Shown one piece after another: positions 43,663-51,838 of a stretch of DNA of 64,000 bases. Every line of letters starts with the position of its first letter. The first letter of the stretch is position 1. The notes under the pieces were generated by a model that searched no databases, was not told the origin of the DNA, and saw only the letters and a list, made by a program, of their open reading frames with translations. Made by a program: the position numbers and the translations under genes. The DNA comes from Actinokineospora diospyrosa (GTDB lineage: Bacteria > Actinomycetota > Actinomycetes > Mycobacteriales > Pseudonocardiaceae), in the NCBI RefSeq assembly GCF_024171925.1, contig NZ_JAMTCO010000005.1, forward strand, positions 310,001 through 374,000. Reading direction: 5' to 3'.

Positions 43663-45665
43663 AGGGGAGCGGGTTCGGGGCCATGCCGTCCGGGGTGCGG
43701 TCGGTGGTCGTTCCGGTGAGCGCCGAGGGCAGCCGGGTGCTGGTGTTCGCGCCGGTGGACCGGTGGGCGGAGTTGTTGCCGGGGCAGCGGGTGCTCGCGC
43801 GCGGCACGCTCGGGACCGCGGAACCGGGGAGCCTGACCGTCGCGGTGCTGCGGGTGCGGGGGCCGCCGCTGGATGTGGGTGCGGCGCCGGGGTGGCAGGT
43901 GGTCGCCCAATCGCTGCGGGACGGGTTGCGGGTGGCTTCCTCCGTGCTCGATGCCGAGGCGGCGGGGTTGCTCCCGGCTTTGGTGGTCGGCGACACCGGC
44001 GGGATGGTCCAGTCGGTCGAGGATGACTTCCGGGCCGCGGGGATGGCCCACCTGTTGGCGGTCAGCGGGGCGAACCTGGCCATCGTCTGCGTCTCCGTGC
44101 TGTTCCTGGTGCGGTTGGCGCGGGTCGGTCCACGGGGCTCGGCGGTCGTGGCCCTGTTCGCGTTGGTCGGGTACGTCGTGCTCGCGGGGCCGGAGCCGAG
44201 CGTTCTGCGGGCCGGCGTCATGGGCGCGGTCGGGCTGCTGGCGCTGGCGCTCGGCAGGGAGCGGTCGGCGTTGCCCGCGCTCGCTGCGGCGGTGATCGTG
44301 TTGGTGGCGGCGGACCCGGAGATGGCGGTCAGCTTCGGGTTCGTGCTGTCCGTGCTGGCGACGGCCGCCCTGGTGCTCGTGGTGCCGGGGTGGGTCGAGC
44401 GGCTCGTGCGGCAGCGGGTCCCCAGGTTGATCGCCGAGGCGGTGGCCGTGCCCGCGGCCGCGCACCTGGCCACCGCGCCCGTGGTCGCCGGGATGAGCGG
44501 GCAGGTCAGCCTGGTCGCAGTCGCGGCGAACCTGGTGGCCGCGCCGGTGGTGGCGCCCGCGACGGTGCTCGGGCTCGGGGCCGCGCTCGCCATGCCCGTC
44601 CTGCCTTGGCTGGCCGAGTGGCTGGCGCGGTTCGCGGGGCCGCCGGTGGACTGGCTCGTCCTGGTCGGGAACTGGGCGGCGCGGGTGCCTGGCGCGGTGC
44701 TCGACTGGCCCTCGGGCTGGTGGGGTGGGGTCGCGCTGGTGCTGCTGCTCGGCTGCCTGGCGGTCGGACTGCGCTACCGGCTGGCCCGGGTTGCGATGGC
44801 GCTGGGCGTGATCGGGGTCGTGCTCGTCCTGCTGCCGGTACGCGTCCTCGCACCGGGGTGGCCGCCCGCCGGGTGGGCGGTCGTCGCGTGCGATGTCGGG
44901 CAGGGGGATGCCGTCGTTCTGTCCACTGCGGACAGTGGGCGGGCGGTGCTGGTCGACACGGGGCCGGAACCGGCGCCGGTTCGGGAGTGCCTGGACCGGC
45001 TGGACGTGCGGCGGGTGCCGTTGGTCATCCTCAGCCACCTGCACGCCGACCACGTCGGTGGGCTGGCGTCGGTGTTGGCGGACCGGTCGGTCGGCGCGGT
45101 CGCCGTCGGGCCGGGGCGGGCGCCGGAGTGGGCCTGGCGGCAGGTGCGGCGGCAGACCGAGGCGGCGTCCGTGCCGTTGGTCAGCGTTGCCGAGGGGCAG
45201 CGGCTGACCTGGCCCGGACTGTCGGTGGAAGTGCTTGCCCCACGAGGGAAAGAGACACAGGGGAAGGAGGTGCGCGCCGGGTCGGACGGCACGGCGATCA
45301 ACAACCGTTCGGTGGTCCTGCGGGCGACCACGCGGGCAGGCCGGGTGCTGCTCACCGGGGACGTGGAGTTGGCCGCGCAGGCCGACCTGTTGACCGCCGG
45401 GGTCGACTTGGCTGCCGAGGTGGTCAAGGTGCCGCACCACGGGTCTCGCTACACCGCACCGGAGTTCTTGGCGGCGGTCGGGGCGCGGGTCGCGCTGGTC
45501 AGCGTCGGGGCGGGCAACCGCTACGGGCATCCCAGCCAGCGCACGCTCGACGTCCTCACCCGTCGCGGTGCTCAGGTGGTGCGCACGGACCTCTCCGGCG
45601 ACAGCGCGGTCGTCGGTTCCGGGGTCGTCGTGCGGGGGCGGCCGCGGTCGCCCCCGGGGCGGTGA
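43659..45665 (+). CDS. comEC: ComEC/Rec2 DNA channel, main part with metallo-beta-lactamase-like domain
   Basis: 668 residues. An OB-like stretch precedes the competence domain: VVGDTGGMVQSVEDDFRAAGMAHLLAVSGANLAIV (the AVSGxNLA signature) and about eight transmembrane helices. The C-terminal beta-lactamase-like nuclease domain has DVGQGDAVVL, LSHLHADHVGGL (HxHxDH) and VVKVPHHGSRYTAPEF. The channel moves single-stranded DNA into the cell. Missing here is only the N-terminus, which the preceding frame supplies. The stop lies in a bidirectional terminator facing thrC. Confidence 0.93.
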   Translation: MKGSGFGAMPSGVRSVVVPVSAEGSRVLVFAPVDRWAELLPGQRVLARGTLGTAEPGSLTVAVLRVRGPPLDVGAAPGWQVVAQSLRDGLRVASSVLDAEAAGLLPALVVGDTGGMVQSVEDDFRAAGMAHLLAVSGANLAIVCVSVLFLVRLARVGPRGSAVVALFALVGYVVLAGPEPSVLRAGVMGAVGLLALALGRERSALPALAAAVIVLVAADPEMAVSFGFVLSVLATAALVLVVPGWVERLVRQRVPRLIAEAVAVPAAAHLATAPVVAGMSGQVSLVAVAANLVAAPVVAPATVLGLGAALAMPVLPWLAEWLARFAGPPVDWLVLVGNWAARVPGAVLDWPSGWWGGVALVLLLGCLAVGLRYRLARVAMALGVIGVVLVLLPVRVLAPGWPPAGWAVVACDVGQGDAVVLSTADSGRAVLVDTGPEPAPVRECLDRLDVRRVPLVILSHLHADHVGGLASVLADRSVGAVAVGPGRAPEWAWRQVRRQTEAASVPLVSVAEGQRLTWPGLSVEVLAPRGKETQGKEVRAGSDGTAINNRSVVLRATTRAGRVLLTGDVELAAQADLLTAGVDLAAEVVKVPHHGSRYTAPEFLAAVGARVALVSVGAGNRYGHPSQRTLDVLTRRGAQVVRTDLSGDSAVVGSGVVVRGRPRSPPGR

Positions 45666-45698
45666 TCTGTGGGGTGGGACGAACCCACCCCACAGATC
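45664..45698. terminator. Bidirectional terminator between comEC and the threonine synthase gene
   Basis: Perfect 15-bp stem GATCTGTGGGGTGGG (45664-45678) with 45684-45698, 5-nt loop. It overlaps the comEC stop and ends nine bases before the convergent gene's stop. Confidence 0.9.
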
Positions 45699-45707
45699 GA
45701 GCCTCGA

Positions 45708-46967
45708 TCAGCCCCGGTTGAGGACCTCGTGCACGGCCGCGGCCGTCGGCGGAACGGTGGCGCGGGGGCCGATGTGGTCCTGGACGGCGTCGAGGGTCTT
45801 GAGGCCGTCGCCGGTGATGAGCAGGACGGTGTCGGCCTCGGGGTCGAGCTGGCCGGTCTCGATGAGCTTCTTCGCGGTCGCGACGGTGACCCCGCCCGCG
45901 GTCTCGGCGAAGATGCCCTCGGTGCGGGCCAGCAGGCGGATGCCCTCGACCACCTCGGCGTCGGTGACGTCCTCGACCGCGCCGCCGGTGCGGCGGACCG
46001 AGTCGAGCACGTACGGGCCGTCGGCGGGGGCGCCGATGGCCAGCGAACGGGCGATGGTGTCCGGCTTGACCGGGCGGATCACGTCCTGGCCCGCCTTGAA
46101 CGCCGCCGACACCGGGGAGCAGCCGGTGGCCTGCGCGCCGAACACCCGGTACGGGGTCGGCTCGACCAGGCCGAGCTCGCCGAGCTCGCGGAACGCCTTG
46201 TCCACCTTGGTCAGCTGCGAGCCGGAGGCCACCGGCACCACGACCTGCTGCGGCAGGCGCCAGCCCAGCTGCTCGGCGACCTCGTAGCCCAGGGTCTTGG
46301 AGCCCTCGGCGTAGTACGGGCGGACGTTGACGTTCACGAACGCCCAGTCCTCGTGCTCGCCCGCGAGCTCGGTGGCCAGCCGGTTGACGTCGTCGTAGTT
46401 GCCGTCGATGGCGATCAGGGCACCGTCGTAGACGGCGGTGGTGAGGATCTTGGCGCGCTCGAGCGAGGCCGGGACCAGCACGACCGAGTCCCAGCCCGCG
46501 CGGGCGGCGGCCGCGGCGACGGCGTTGGCGAGGTTGCCGGTCGACGGGCAGGCCAGGACGCTGAAACCGAGCGTGCGGGCGGCGGCGAGGGCGACGGCGA
46601 CCACGCGGTCCTTGAAGGAGTGCGTGGGGTTGCCGGTGTCGTCCTTGACCCACAGCGACTTCACGCCCAGGGCCGCGGCGAGCCGGTCGGCCTTGACCAG
46701 GCGGGTCAGGCCGGGGTCGGTGTTCGGGTACCGCTCGACGTCGGCGGGGACGGGCAGCAGGTCCTTGTAGCGCCAGATCGACTTGGGACCCGCCTCGATC
46801 TGGGCGCGGGTCACGGTGCCGAAGTCGTAGGCGACCTCGAGGGGGCCGAAGCACTCGGCGCAGGCGAACTCGGCGGCGAGGGGGATCCGGTGGCCGCACT
46901 CACGACAGGACAGCGCCCGGGCGGGGCCGAGGTCGATGGTGCTGGTCTGGACGTCGACAGAGGTCAT
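45708..46967 (-). CDS. thrC: Threonine synthase family protein (ThrC; possibly MetM-type homocysteine synthase)
   Basis: 419 residues from ATG 46967 (GAGGAG nine to ten bases upstream). A PLP fold-type II enzyme: an N-terminal cysteine pair region (LSCRECGHRIPL, CAECFGPLEVAYDF), Schiff-base Lys in NPTHSFKDRVV, CPSTGNLANAV, SGSQLTKVDKAF and ETAGGVTVATAKKL. It acts on O-phosphohomoserine. A SAM-I riboswitch precedes it, which is odd for threonine synthesis. A ThrC homologue called MetM, making homocysteine from O-phosphohomoserine with a ubiquitin-like sulfur carrier, has been described in Streptomyces (from memory); the riboswitch makes that role plausible here. Confidence 0.9.
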   Translation of the reverse strand: MTSVDVQTSTIDLGPARALSCRECGHRIPLAAEFACAECFGPLEVAYDFGTVTRAQIEAGPKSIWRYKDLLPVPADVERYPNTDPGLTRLVKADRLAAALGVKSLWVKDDTGNPTHSFKDRVVAVALAAARTLGFSVLACPSTGNLANAVAAAAARAGWDSVVLVPASLERAKILTTAVYDGALIAIDGNYDDVNRLATELAGEHEDWAFVNVNVRPYYAEGSKTLGYEVAEQLGWRLPQQVVVPVASGSQLTKVDKAFRELGELGLVEPTPYRVFGAQATGCSPVSAAFKAGQDVIRPVKPDTIARSLAIGAPADGPYVLDSVRRTGGAVEDVTDAEVVEGIRLLARTEGIFAETAGGVTVATAKKLIETGQLDPEADTVLLITGDGLKTLDAVQDHIGPRATVPPTAAAVHEVLNRG

Positions 46968-46980
46968 CGCGAGGTGTCTC

Positions 46981-47107
46981 CTCATCTATCCCGCGTGGCG
47001 GGTCGGAATTGGCACCGTGGTCGTCCGCCTCCTCGCGATGAGGAAGTGACGCGTACGCCGGTTGCCGGGGCTTCATCGGGCCGTTTCCCTCTGCCCCTCT
47101 GGATGAG
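46981..47107 (-). promoter_or_regulatory. SAM-I (S-box) riboswitch controlling the threonine synthase family gene
   Basis: Read on the minus strand from 47107: P1 strand CTCATC, AGAGGGGCAGAGGGA, the invariant GGCCCGATGAAGCCCCGGCA (kink-turn and core), CAACC, a variable P3 loop, GGTGCCAATTCC, and the closing GGATAGATGAG. These are the conserved S-box blocks in order. The P1 3' strand GATGAG ends in the first bases of the GAGGAG ribosome-binding site, which suggests translational shut-off when SAM is bound. Confidence 0.93.
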
Positions 47108-47239
47108 CGGTATTCAGTTGTCGCCCGGGCTCAGCCGGTGCGTGAGGCAACGGTACGGCACCGGCGGGCCCGTCTGCCAGCCCGTGACCCGTCCGCACCA
47201 CCGCGACCGGCGTCGTGCCGCCGTGGCAGGATCGCGGGC

Positions 47240-48217
47240 GTGAACTCGCCCTCGGTCGTCCCACCGCCGTTGCAACTGGTGCTGGGAGAAGAGGAATTGC
47301 TCATCGAGCGAGCGATCCGCGGCGTGCTCGACACCGCCCGGCTCGCCGATCCGGCCGCCGACCTGACCAGGACCCGGGTGGTTGATCTCACAGCCCCCGA
47401 GCTGGCCGAGATGGTCAGCCCGTCGCTGTTCGCCGAGGGCAGGGTGATCGTGCTCGACGCCGCGCACGAGGCGACCCAGGACATCGCGGCGCTGGTGATC
47501 AACTACGCCACGTCGCCAGCCGACGGGATCGTGCTGACCGTGGTGCACAACGGCGCCGGTCGCAAGGCGGGCAAGGACATCGTCGCTGCCATGAAGAAGG
47601 CGGGCGCCGTGGTCACCGAGTGCCCGAAGATCACCAAGGCCGCCGAGCGGGAGGCCTTCGTGCGCAACGAGATCCGCCGCGCCGGGGGCAGGACCGACCC
47701 GGCCGCGGTCGCCGCGCTGGTCGACTCCGTCGGGTCCGACCTGCGCGAGTTGGCCGCCGCCGCGGCGCAGTTGGTGGCGGACGCGGCCGGTGAGGTCACC
47801 GAGGAGGCGGTGCGGCGCTACCACCGGGGGCGGGCCGACGTGACCGGGTTCGCCGTCGCGGAGAAGGCCGTCACCGGGGACGTCGCGGGCGCCATGGAGG
47901 CCCTGCGCTGGGCGATGCAGCTGGGTGTGCCGCACGTGCTGGTGGCCGACGCGCTCGCCGACGCGGTGCGCACGGTGGCCAGGGTGGCGGGCGCGGGTCG
48001 CGCTGATCCGTTCAAGCTGGCCGGTGAGCTTGGCATGCCCGCGTGGAAGGTCAAGAAGGCCCTCGCCCAGTCGCGCGGTTGGAAACCCGCTGGTCTCGCC
48101 GCCGCCATGAGCGTCGTCGCCCAGGTCAACGCCGACGTCAAGGGTGTCGCCGCCGACGCCGACTACGCCCTCGAGCGCGCCGTCCTGCGGCTCGCCGAGG
48201 CCCAGCGCCGGGACTGA
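47240..48217 (+). CDS. holA: DNA polymerase III subunit delta
   Basis: Clamp-loader subunit. 325 residues from GTG 47240: LQLVLGEEELLIERAIRGVL (typical opening), VIVLDAAHE, KKAGAVVTECPKI, FVRNEIRRAGGRTDPAAVAALVDSVGSDLRELAAAAAQL, and the C-terminal collar MPAWKVKKALAQSRGWKPAGLAAAM and DYALERAVLRL. It is divergent from the riboswitch-controlled gene. holA near rpsT and lepA is the usual order. Confidence 0.94.
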   Translation: MNSPSVVPPPLQLVLGEEELLIERAIRGVLDTARLADPAADLTRTRVVDLTAPELAEMVSPSLFAEGRVIVLDAAHEATQDIAALVINYATSPADGIVLTVVHNGAGRKAGKDIVAAMKKAGAVVTECPKITKAAEREAFVRNEIRRAGGRTDPAAVAALVDSVGSDLRELAAAAAQLVADAAGEVTEEAVRRYHRGRADVTGFAVAEKAVTGDVAGAMEALRWAMQLGVPHVLVADALADAVRTVARVAGAGRADPFKLAGELGMPAWKVKKALAQSRGWKPAGLAAAMSVVAQVNADVKGVAADADYALERAVLRLAEAQRRD

Positions 48218-48302
48218 CCCGCCGCCGTTCCCGTGCTCGTCTTCGGTGGGCAGCCCGAATAGGGCGTGCCCCGTGCTGAGCACCCCCCGATGGCCCAAAT
48301 TA

Positions 48303-48330
48303 CGGGGTGGGGGCGGGGTGGCGGGAGGGG
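48303..48330 (+). other. G-tract cluster (possible G-quadruplex) in a convergent intergenic gap
   Basis: Within 48218-48428 the + strand carries six G-runs of three or more in 28 bases at 48303-48330, and the G-rich character continues to 48428. Such a pattern can fold into a quadruplex; there is no coding sign. Confidence 0.45.
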
Positions 48331-48428
48331 GGAACGTGCGGCTGTGGACGGTGGGGGGTGTTGTGGATGGAGGGAGGGTGCGGGTGGGCGGGGTGGGTGG
48401 AGTGAGTGGAGTGGGTTGTGGGGGCGGG

Positions 48429-48935
48429 TCAGGGTTTGGGGGCGCGGCTGGCGAGGATCTCGTCGCGGCGGGCTAGGCGGTGTTGGCGGCGGATCTCGGC
48501 TTCGCGCAGGCGGCGTTCGTCCTCTTCGGTCTCCGGGGCGACGGGGGGTACCGGGCGGGGGTGGCCGTTCTCGCCGACGGCGACGAAGACCAGGTAGGCG
48601 GTGGCGACCTTGGTCGGGGGGACGCCCGCGCGGTCCCAGGGCTCGGCGAGGACGCGGACGCCGACCTCCATCGAGGACTTGCCCGCCCAGTTGACCTGGG
48701 CGTGCGCGTGGACCAGGTCACCGACGCGGACGGGGTGCAGGAAGGTCATGCCGTCCATGGCCGCGGTGACGGCGGGGCCGCCGGAGTGGCGCTGGGCGAC
48801 CGCGCCAGCGACGTCGTCGACCAGCTTCATGATCACTCCACCGTGGACGGTGCCGAGGAGGTTGGTGTCCACGGCGGTCATGATGTGCGACAGCGAGGTC
48901 CGTGCGGCGGAAGTTGGTTTCGGGTCCAAGGCCAT
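48429..48935 (-). CDS. Acyl-CoA thioesterase (hotdog fold)
   Basis: 168 residues from ATG 48935. Hotdog features: DTNLLGTVHGGVIMKLVDDVAGAVAQRH (catalytic Asn/Asp region, HGG), MTFLHPVRVGDLVHAHAQVNWAGKSSMEVGVRV and TATAYLVFVAV-like strand, as in the YciA/BACH group. Charged C-terminal helix (EDERRLREAEIRRQHRLARR). Hydrolyses acyl-CoA; the chain preference is unknown. Confidence 0.9.
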   Translation of the reverse strand: MALDPKPTSAARTSLSHIMTAVDTNLLGTVHGGVIMKLVDDVAGAVAQRHSGGPAVTAAMDGMTFLHPVRVGDLVHAHAQVNWAGKSSMEVGVRVLAEPWDRAGVPPTKVATAYLVFVAVGENGHPRPVPPVAPETEEDERRLREAEIRRQHRLARRDEILASRAPKP

Positions 48936-48960
48936 GTCGGGCAGTCTCGCGCATACGACA

Positions 48961-48991
48961 GCGGCGCCGCCCCCGGAGGGAGCGGCGCCGC
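48961..48991 (-). terminator. rpsT terminator
   Basis: GCGGCGCCGC at 48961-48970 and 48982-48991 pair as a 10-bp stem with an 11-nt loop, 15 bp after the rpsT stop. Each arm is itself palindromic, so the fold is not certain. Confidence 0.6.
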
Positions 48992-49005
48992 GTGTGAGAC
49001 TGGGC

Positions 49006-49269
49006 TCAGCCGAGCTTGTTGGCCCGCTGCGCCAGCGCCGACTTCTTGTTGGCGGCCTGGTTCGGGTGGATGACACCCTTGCCAGCCGCCTTGTCCAACT
49101 TGCGGCTGGCGACGGCGAGCAGCTCCTGCGCCTTGGCCTGGTCACCGGCGTCGGCGGCCTCGCGGAACTTGCGGATCGCGGTCTTGACCGAGGACTTGAC
49201 GGACTTGTTGCGCAGGCGCGCCTTCTCGTTCGTCTTGATCCGCTTGAGCTGGGACTTGATGTTCGCCAT
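49006..49269 (-). CDS. rpsT: 30S ribosomal protein S20
   Basis: 87 residues, all features of S20: [51 protein letters not shown]. The ribosome-binding site GAGGAG lies just upstream of ATG 49269. Convergent to holA's side and typically unlinked in transcription from it. Confidence 0.98.
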   Translation of the reverse strand: MANIKSQLKRIKTNEKARLRNKSVKSSVKTAIRKFREAADAGDQAKAQELLAVASRKLDKAAGKGVIHPNQAANKKSALAQRANKLG

Positions 49270-49387
49270 GGGGGTACTCCTCGAGGTCTAGTCCGGATCG
49301 CGCGCCGCTGAGATCAACCAGTGGCCCTGCCTGAGCAGGTCTCCTCCAGGGCGGAGTGCCGTACGACGCGACGAACCAGGCTAGCAG

Positions 49388-49594
49388 TCAGTCGGCCCGC
49401 TCCTCCTTGCGGGGCCTGCCGCGCTTGGCCGGGCCGCCCGCGGCGTCGGGCAGCCGACCGGCCTCGGCGAGGGCGCGGCGGAGCATGAACTCGATCTGCG
49501 CGTTGGTGCTGCGCAGCTCGTCGTTGGCCCACCTGGCCACCGCGTCGTGCACGGCCGGGTCCAGCCGCAGCAGGACCTTCTTGCGTTCGGTCAT
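49388..49594 (-). CDS. Ribbon-helix-helix (Arc-type) DNA-binding protein
   Basis: 68 residues: KKVLLRLDPAVHDAVARWANDELRSTNAQIEFMLRRALAEAG is an Arc/MetJ-like ribbon-helix-helix, followed by a basic tail (AKRGRPRKEE, AT-hook-like). ATG 49594 overlaps the stop of the SPFH gene by one base (TGATG), so the two are coupled. I infer it may regulate its own operon through the palindrome at 50574. Confidence 0.85.
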   Translation of the reverse strand: MTERKKVLLRLDPAVHDAVARWANDELRSTNAQIEFMLRRALAEAGRLPDAAGGPAKRGRPRKEERAD

Positions 49595-50544
49595 CAGTGG
49601 TAGAGGGAGCCGGCGTTCACGACCGGGTGCGCCTCGTGATCACTGCACAGCACCACCAGCAGGTTGCTCACCATCGCCGCCTTGCGCTCCTCGTCCAGGT
49701 CGACCACCTCGCGCGCGGCGAGCCGGTCGAGCGCGAGCTCCACCATGCCCACCGCCCCCTCCACGATCCGCTGCCGGGCGGCCACCACGGCGCCCGCCTG
49801 CTGCCTGCGCAGCATGGCGCCCGCGATCTCCGGCGCGTAAGCCAGGTGGGTGATCCGCGACTCGATGACCCCGACCCCGGCCGCCTCGACCCGCGCCGCG
49901 ATCTCCGCGGACAGCTGCTGGGTGATCTGCTCGGCGTTGTCGCGCAGCGAGAGCTCGCCGTCGGTGCCGTGCGCGTCGTAGGGGTAGGTGGTGGCGATGT
50001 GGCGCACCGCGGTCTCGGTCTGGATGGCCACGAAGGCGATGAAGTCGTCCACCTCGAACACCGCCCGCGCGGTGTCGCGCACCTGCCACACCACCACGGC
50101 GGCGATCTCGATCGGGCTGCCGTCGGCGTCGTTGACCTTCATGACGGCGGTCTCGTGGTTGCGGATCCGGGTGGAGACCTTGCGCCGCGTGGTGAACGGG
50201 TTCACCCACCGCAGCCCGTCCAGCCGCACGGTCCCGGTGTAGCGGCCGAGGAACTGCACGACCCGGGCCTCGCCGGGCGCGACCATGGTCAGCCCGCCGG
50301 TGGTGATCACCCCGGCGATGGCGACCAGCACCCCGAACACCAGCGCGGCCAGCGCGAGGCCGTCGCCGAGGTCGAGTTCGCCAGCCAGCCCGGCGATGCC
50401 GGTGGCCGCCAGGGCCAGCCCGCCGAGCGCGATCACGACCGCCCCGACGGCGATCGGGATCCCGGCCGCCCCGAAAGCGGGCTTCTCCCGCACCTGCGGA
50501 ACGGGCAACAACGGTCGGTCGAAGTCCTCGGGCGTGGTGTTCAT
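49594..50544 (-). CDS. SPFH / band-7 membrane protein
   Basis: 316 residues. Two hydrophobic segments near the N-terminus (about 28-50 and 58-82) anchor it; then the SPFH domain, with [56 protein letters not shown] and [42 protein letters not shown]. It probably oligomerises at the membrane as a scaffold. ATG 50544 follows GGAGGGG by two to five bases. Co-transcribed with the ribbon-helix-helix gene. Confidence 0.92.
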   Translation of the reverse strand: MNTTPEDFDRPLLPVPQVREKPAFGAAGIPIAVGAVVIALGGLALAATGIAGLAGELDLGDGLALAALVFGVLVAIAGVITTGGLTMVAPGEARVVQFLGRYTGTVRLDGLRWVNPFTTRRKVSTRIRNHETAVMKVNDADGSPIEIAAVVVWQVRDTARAVFEVDDFIAFVAIQTETAVRHIATTYPYDAHGTDGELSLRDNAEQITQQLSAEIAARVEAAGVGVIESRITHLAYAPEIAGAMLRRQQAGAVVAARQRIVEGAVGMVELALDRLAAREVVDLDEERKAAMVSNLLVVLCSDHEAHPVVNAGSLYH

Positions 50545-50573
50545 GACCCCTCCAGGGCTAGCTCTGATCTAGC

Positions 50574-50589
50574 AAAGTGATATCACTTT
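50574..50589. promoter_or_regulatory. 16-bp perfect palindrome, likely operator in a divergent promoter region
   Basis: AAAGTGATATCACTTT is perfectly self-complementary and unusually AT-rich for this genome. It lies 30 bp upstream of the SPFH start and about 100 bp from the divergent XRE-ImmA/IrrE gene. A second small repeat, GCTAG-n7-CTAGC, lies next to it. Both neighbouring regulators (Arc-type and XRE) are candidate binders. Confidence 0.6.
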
Positions 50590-50689
50590 TCCGGCGAGCA
50601 GGGCTACTGTGGCGACGCGAGTGGGTGGATCGTGTCCGGAAGTTAAGCATCGGTGTCTTGGCTGACCCGATAACGTAAGTCAGTGGCGG

Positions 50690-51832
50690 ATGGCAATGAG
50701 TGAGAAGACCCGACAGCGCCCCTTGGCGCCCTTGGCGGTGCGGGAGGCGTTCGATCCGGCGCGGCTGACCCAAGCTCGCAACCTGGCGGGTAAGACCAAG
50801 CGGTGGCTGGCTGACCAGCTCGGGGTCACCCCCGCCGCGGTCAGCCAGTACGAGATGGGTGCGAACCGCCCCCGGGCGGACTTGTTGCCGAAGCTCGCCG
50901 AAGTGCTCCAAGTGCCGATGGCCTACTTCGTCGCCGGGCGCGCGCAAGCGAGGCTGGATCCTTCGGCGGCGCACTTCCGCAGCCTTCGAAGTACGCGCGC
51001 TTACCAACGTGCCAAGGCAATCGCGGTCACCGAGCAGGTCTGGGAGCTCACAATTGCCTTGGAACGGCGAGTCCAACTGCCGCCGGTAGATCTGCCTGGC
51101 TTCTTCGGTGGTGAGGTCCACCCTGGAACTGGTGACCCATCTCGAGCTGCGGCCGCGCTAAGAGCCGCATGGGGGCTAGGCGCCGGGCCGGTCACTCATC
51201 TCATCAGGCGCCTGGAAGCTCATGGCATCGTTGTCCACACACCTCAACGCGACGACGACCTGCGGACAGTGGATGCCTTCTCCACGTCCGTCCTCCCACG
51301 TCCCGTGATCGTCCTAACGTCAAACAGGACAGACGACGTGTACCGCCACCGGTTCAGTGCCGCGCACGAGTTGGGTCACCTTGTCCTGCACGGAGAAGCC
51401 ACCCCCGGCGACTCCACACAGGAACGTGCGGCTGACAGCTTCGCCGCCGAGTTCCTGACCCCGCGCGCCTCTATAGGACCGCAACTGCCGAAGCGGCTCG
51501 ACCTACGCAGACTGTCCGAACTGCGCGACGTGTGGGGCGTTTCCGTGCACTCGCTCGTCCATCGCTGCCGGGAACTGGGGCTCTTGTCCGACTCGTCCGC
51601 CGGGCGGGCCTACCAACGGCTCAACGAACTCCGCGAACAGCCCGGCTTCGCCCCGGAACCCCTCACCGGCTACCCGGGCGAGCGGCCCGCCATGCTCGCG
51701 CAAGCGTTTGACCTGGCCTGCGGCACCGGGTTGACGATCACCGACCTGGCCAGGGAACTCGCCTGGGACGTGCCCCGGGTCCGCGAAGTCTTGGGGATCG
51801 ACCAGGGGCGGCCGGTCCTCCGACTGGTCTGA
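50690..51832 (+). CDS. XRE regulator fused to ImmA/IrrE metallopeptidase
   Basis: 380 residues. The N-terminal helix-turn-helix (about 25-85) is LTQARNLAGKTKRWLADQLGVTPAAVSQYEMGANRP. The ImmA/IrrE zinc peptidase has HELGHLVLHG at 226-230 (HExxH) with a downstream Glu in ERAADSFAAEFLTP. The C-terminal winged region is DLRRLSELRDVWGVSVHSLVHRCRELGLL. Such fusions usually act as regulators or antitoxins that cleave or sense a repressor. Start ATG 50690 (MAMSE). The stop is six bases from the convergent MazF-like gene. Confidence 0.92.
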   Translation: MAMSEKTRQRPLAPLAVREAFDPARLTQARNLAGKTKRWLADQLGVTPAAVSQYEMGANRPRADLLPKLAEVLQVPMAYFVAGRAQARLDPSAAHFRSLRSTRAYQRAKAIAVTEQVWELTIALERRVQLPPVDLPGFFGGEVHPGTGDPSRAAAALRAAWGLGAGPVTHLIRRLEAHGIVVHTPQRDDDLRTVDAFSTSVLPRPVIVLTSNRTDDVYRHRFSAAHELGHLVLHGEATPGDSTQERAADSFAAEFLTPRASIGPQLPKRLDLRRLSELRDVWGVSVHSLVHRCRELGLLSDSSAGRAYQRLNELREQPGFAPEPLTGYPGERPAMLAQAFDLACGTGLTITDLARELAWDVPRVREVLGIDQGRPVLRLV

Positions 51833-51838
51833 GGGGCG

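Noticed and set aside
42960-45530. 856-codon open frame antisense to comEC
   Set aside because: Composition is Arg/Pro/His-rich with no motif; comEC on the other strand has full domain support. Only its last 78 codons, outside comEC, are kept as a weak candidate.
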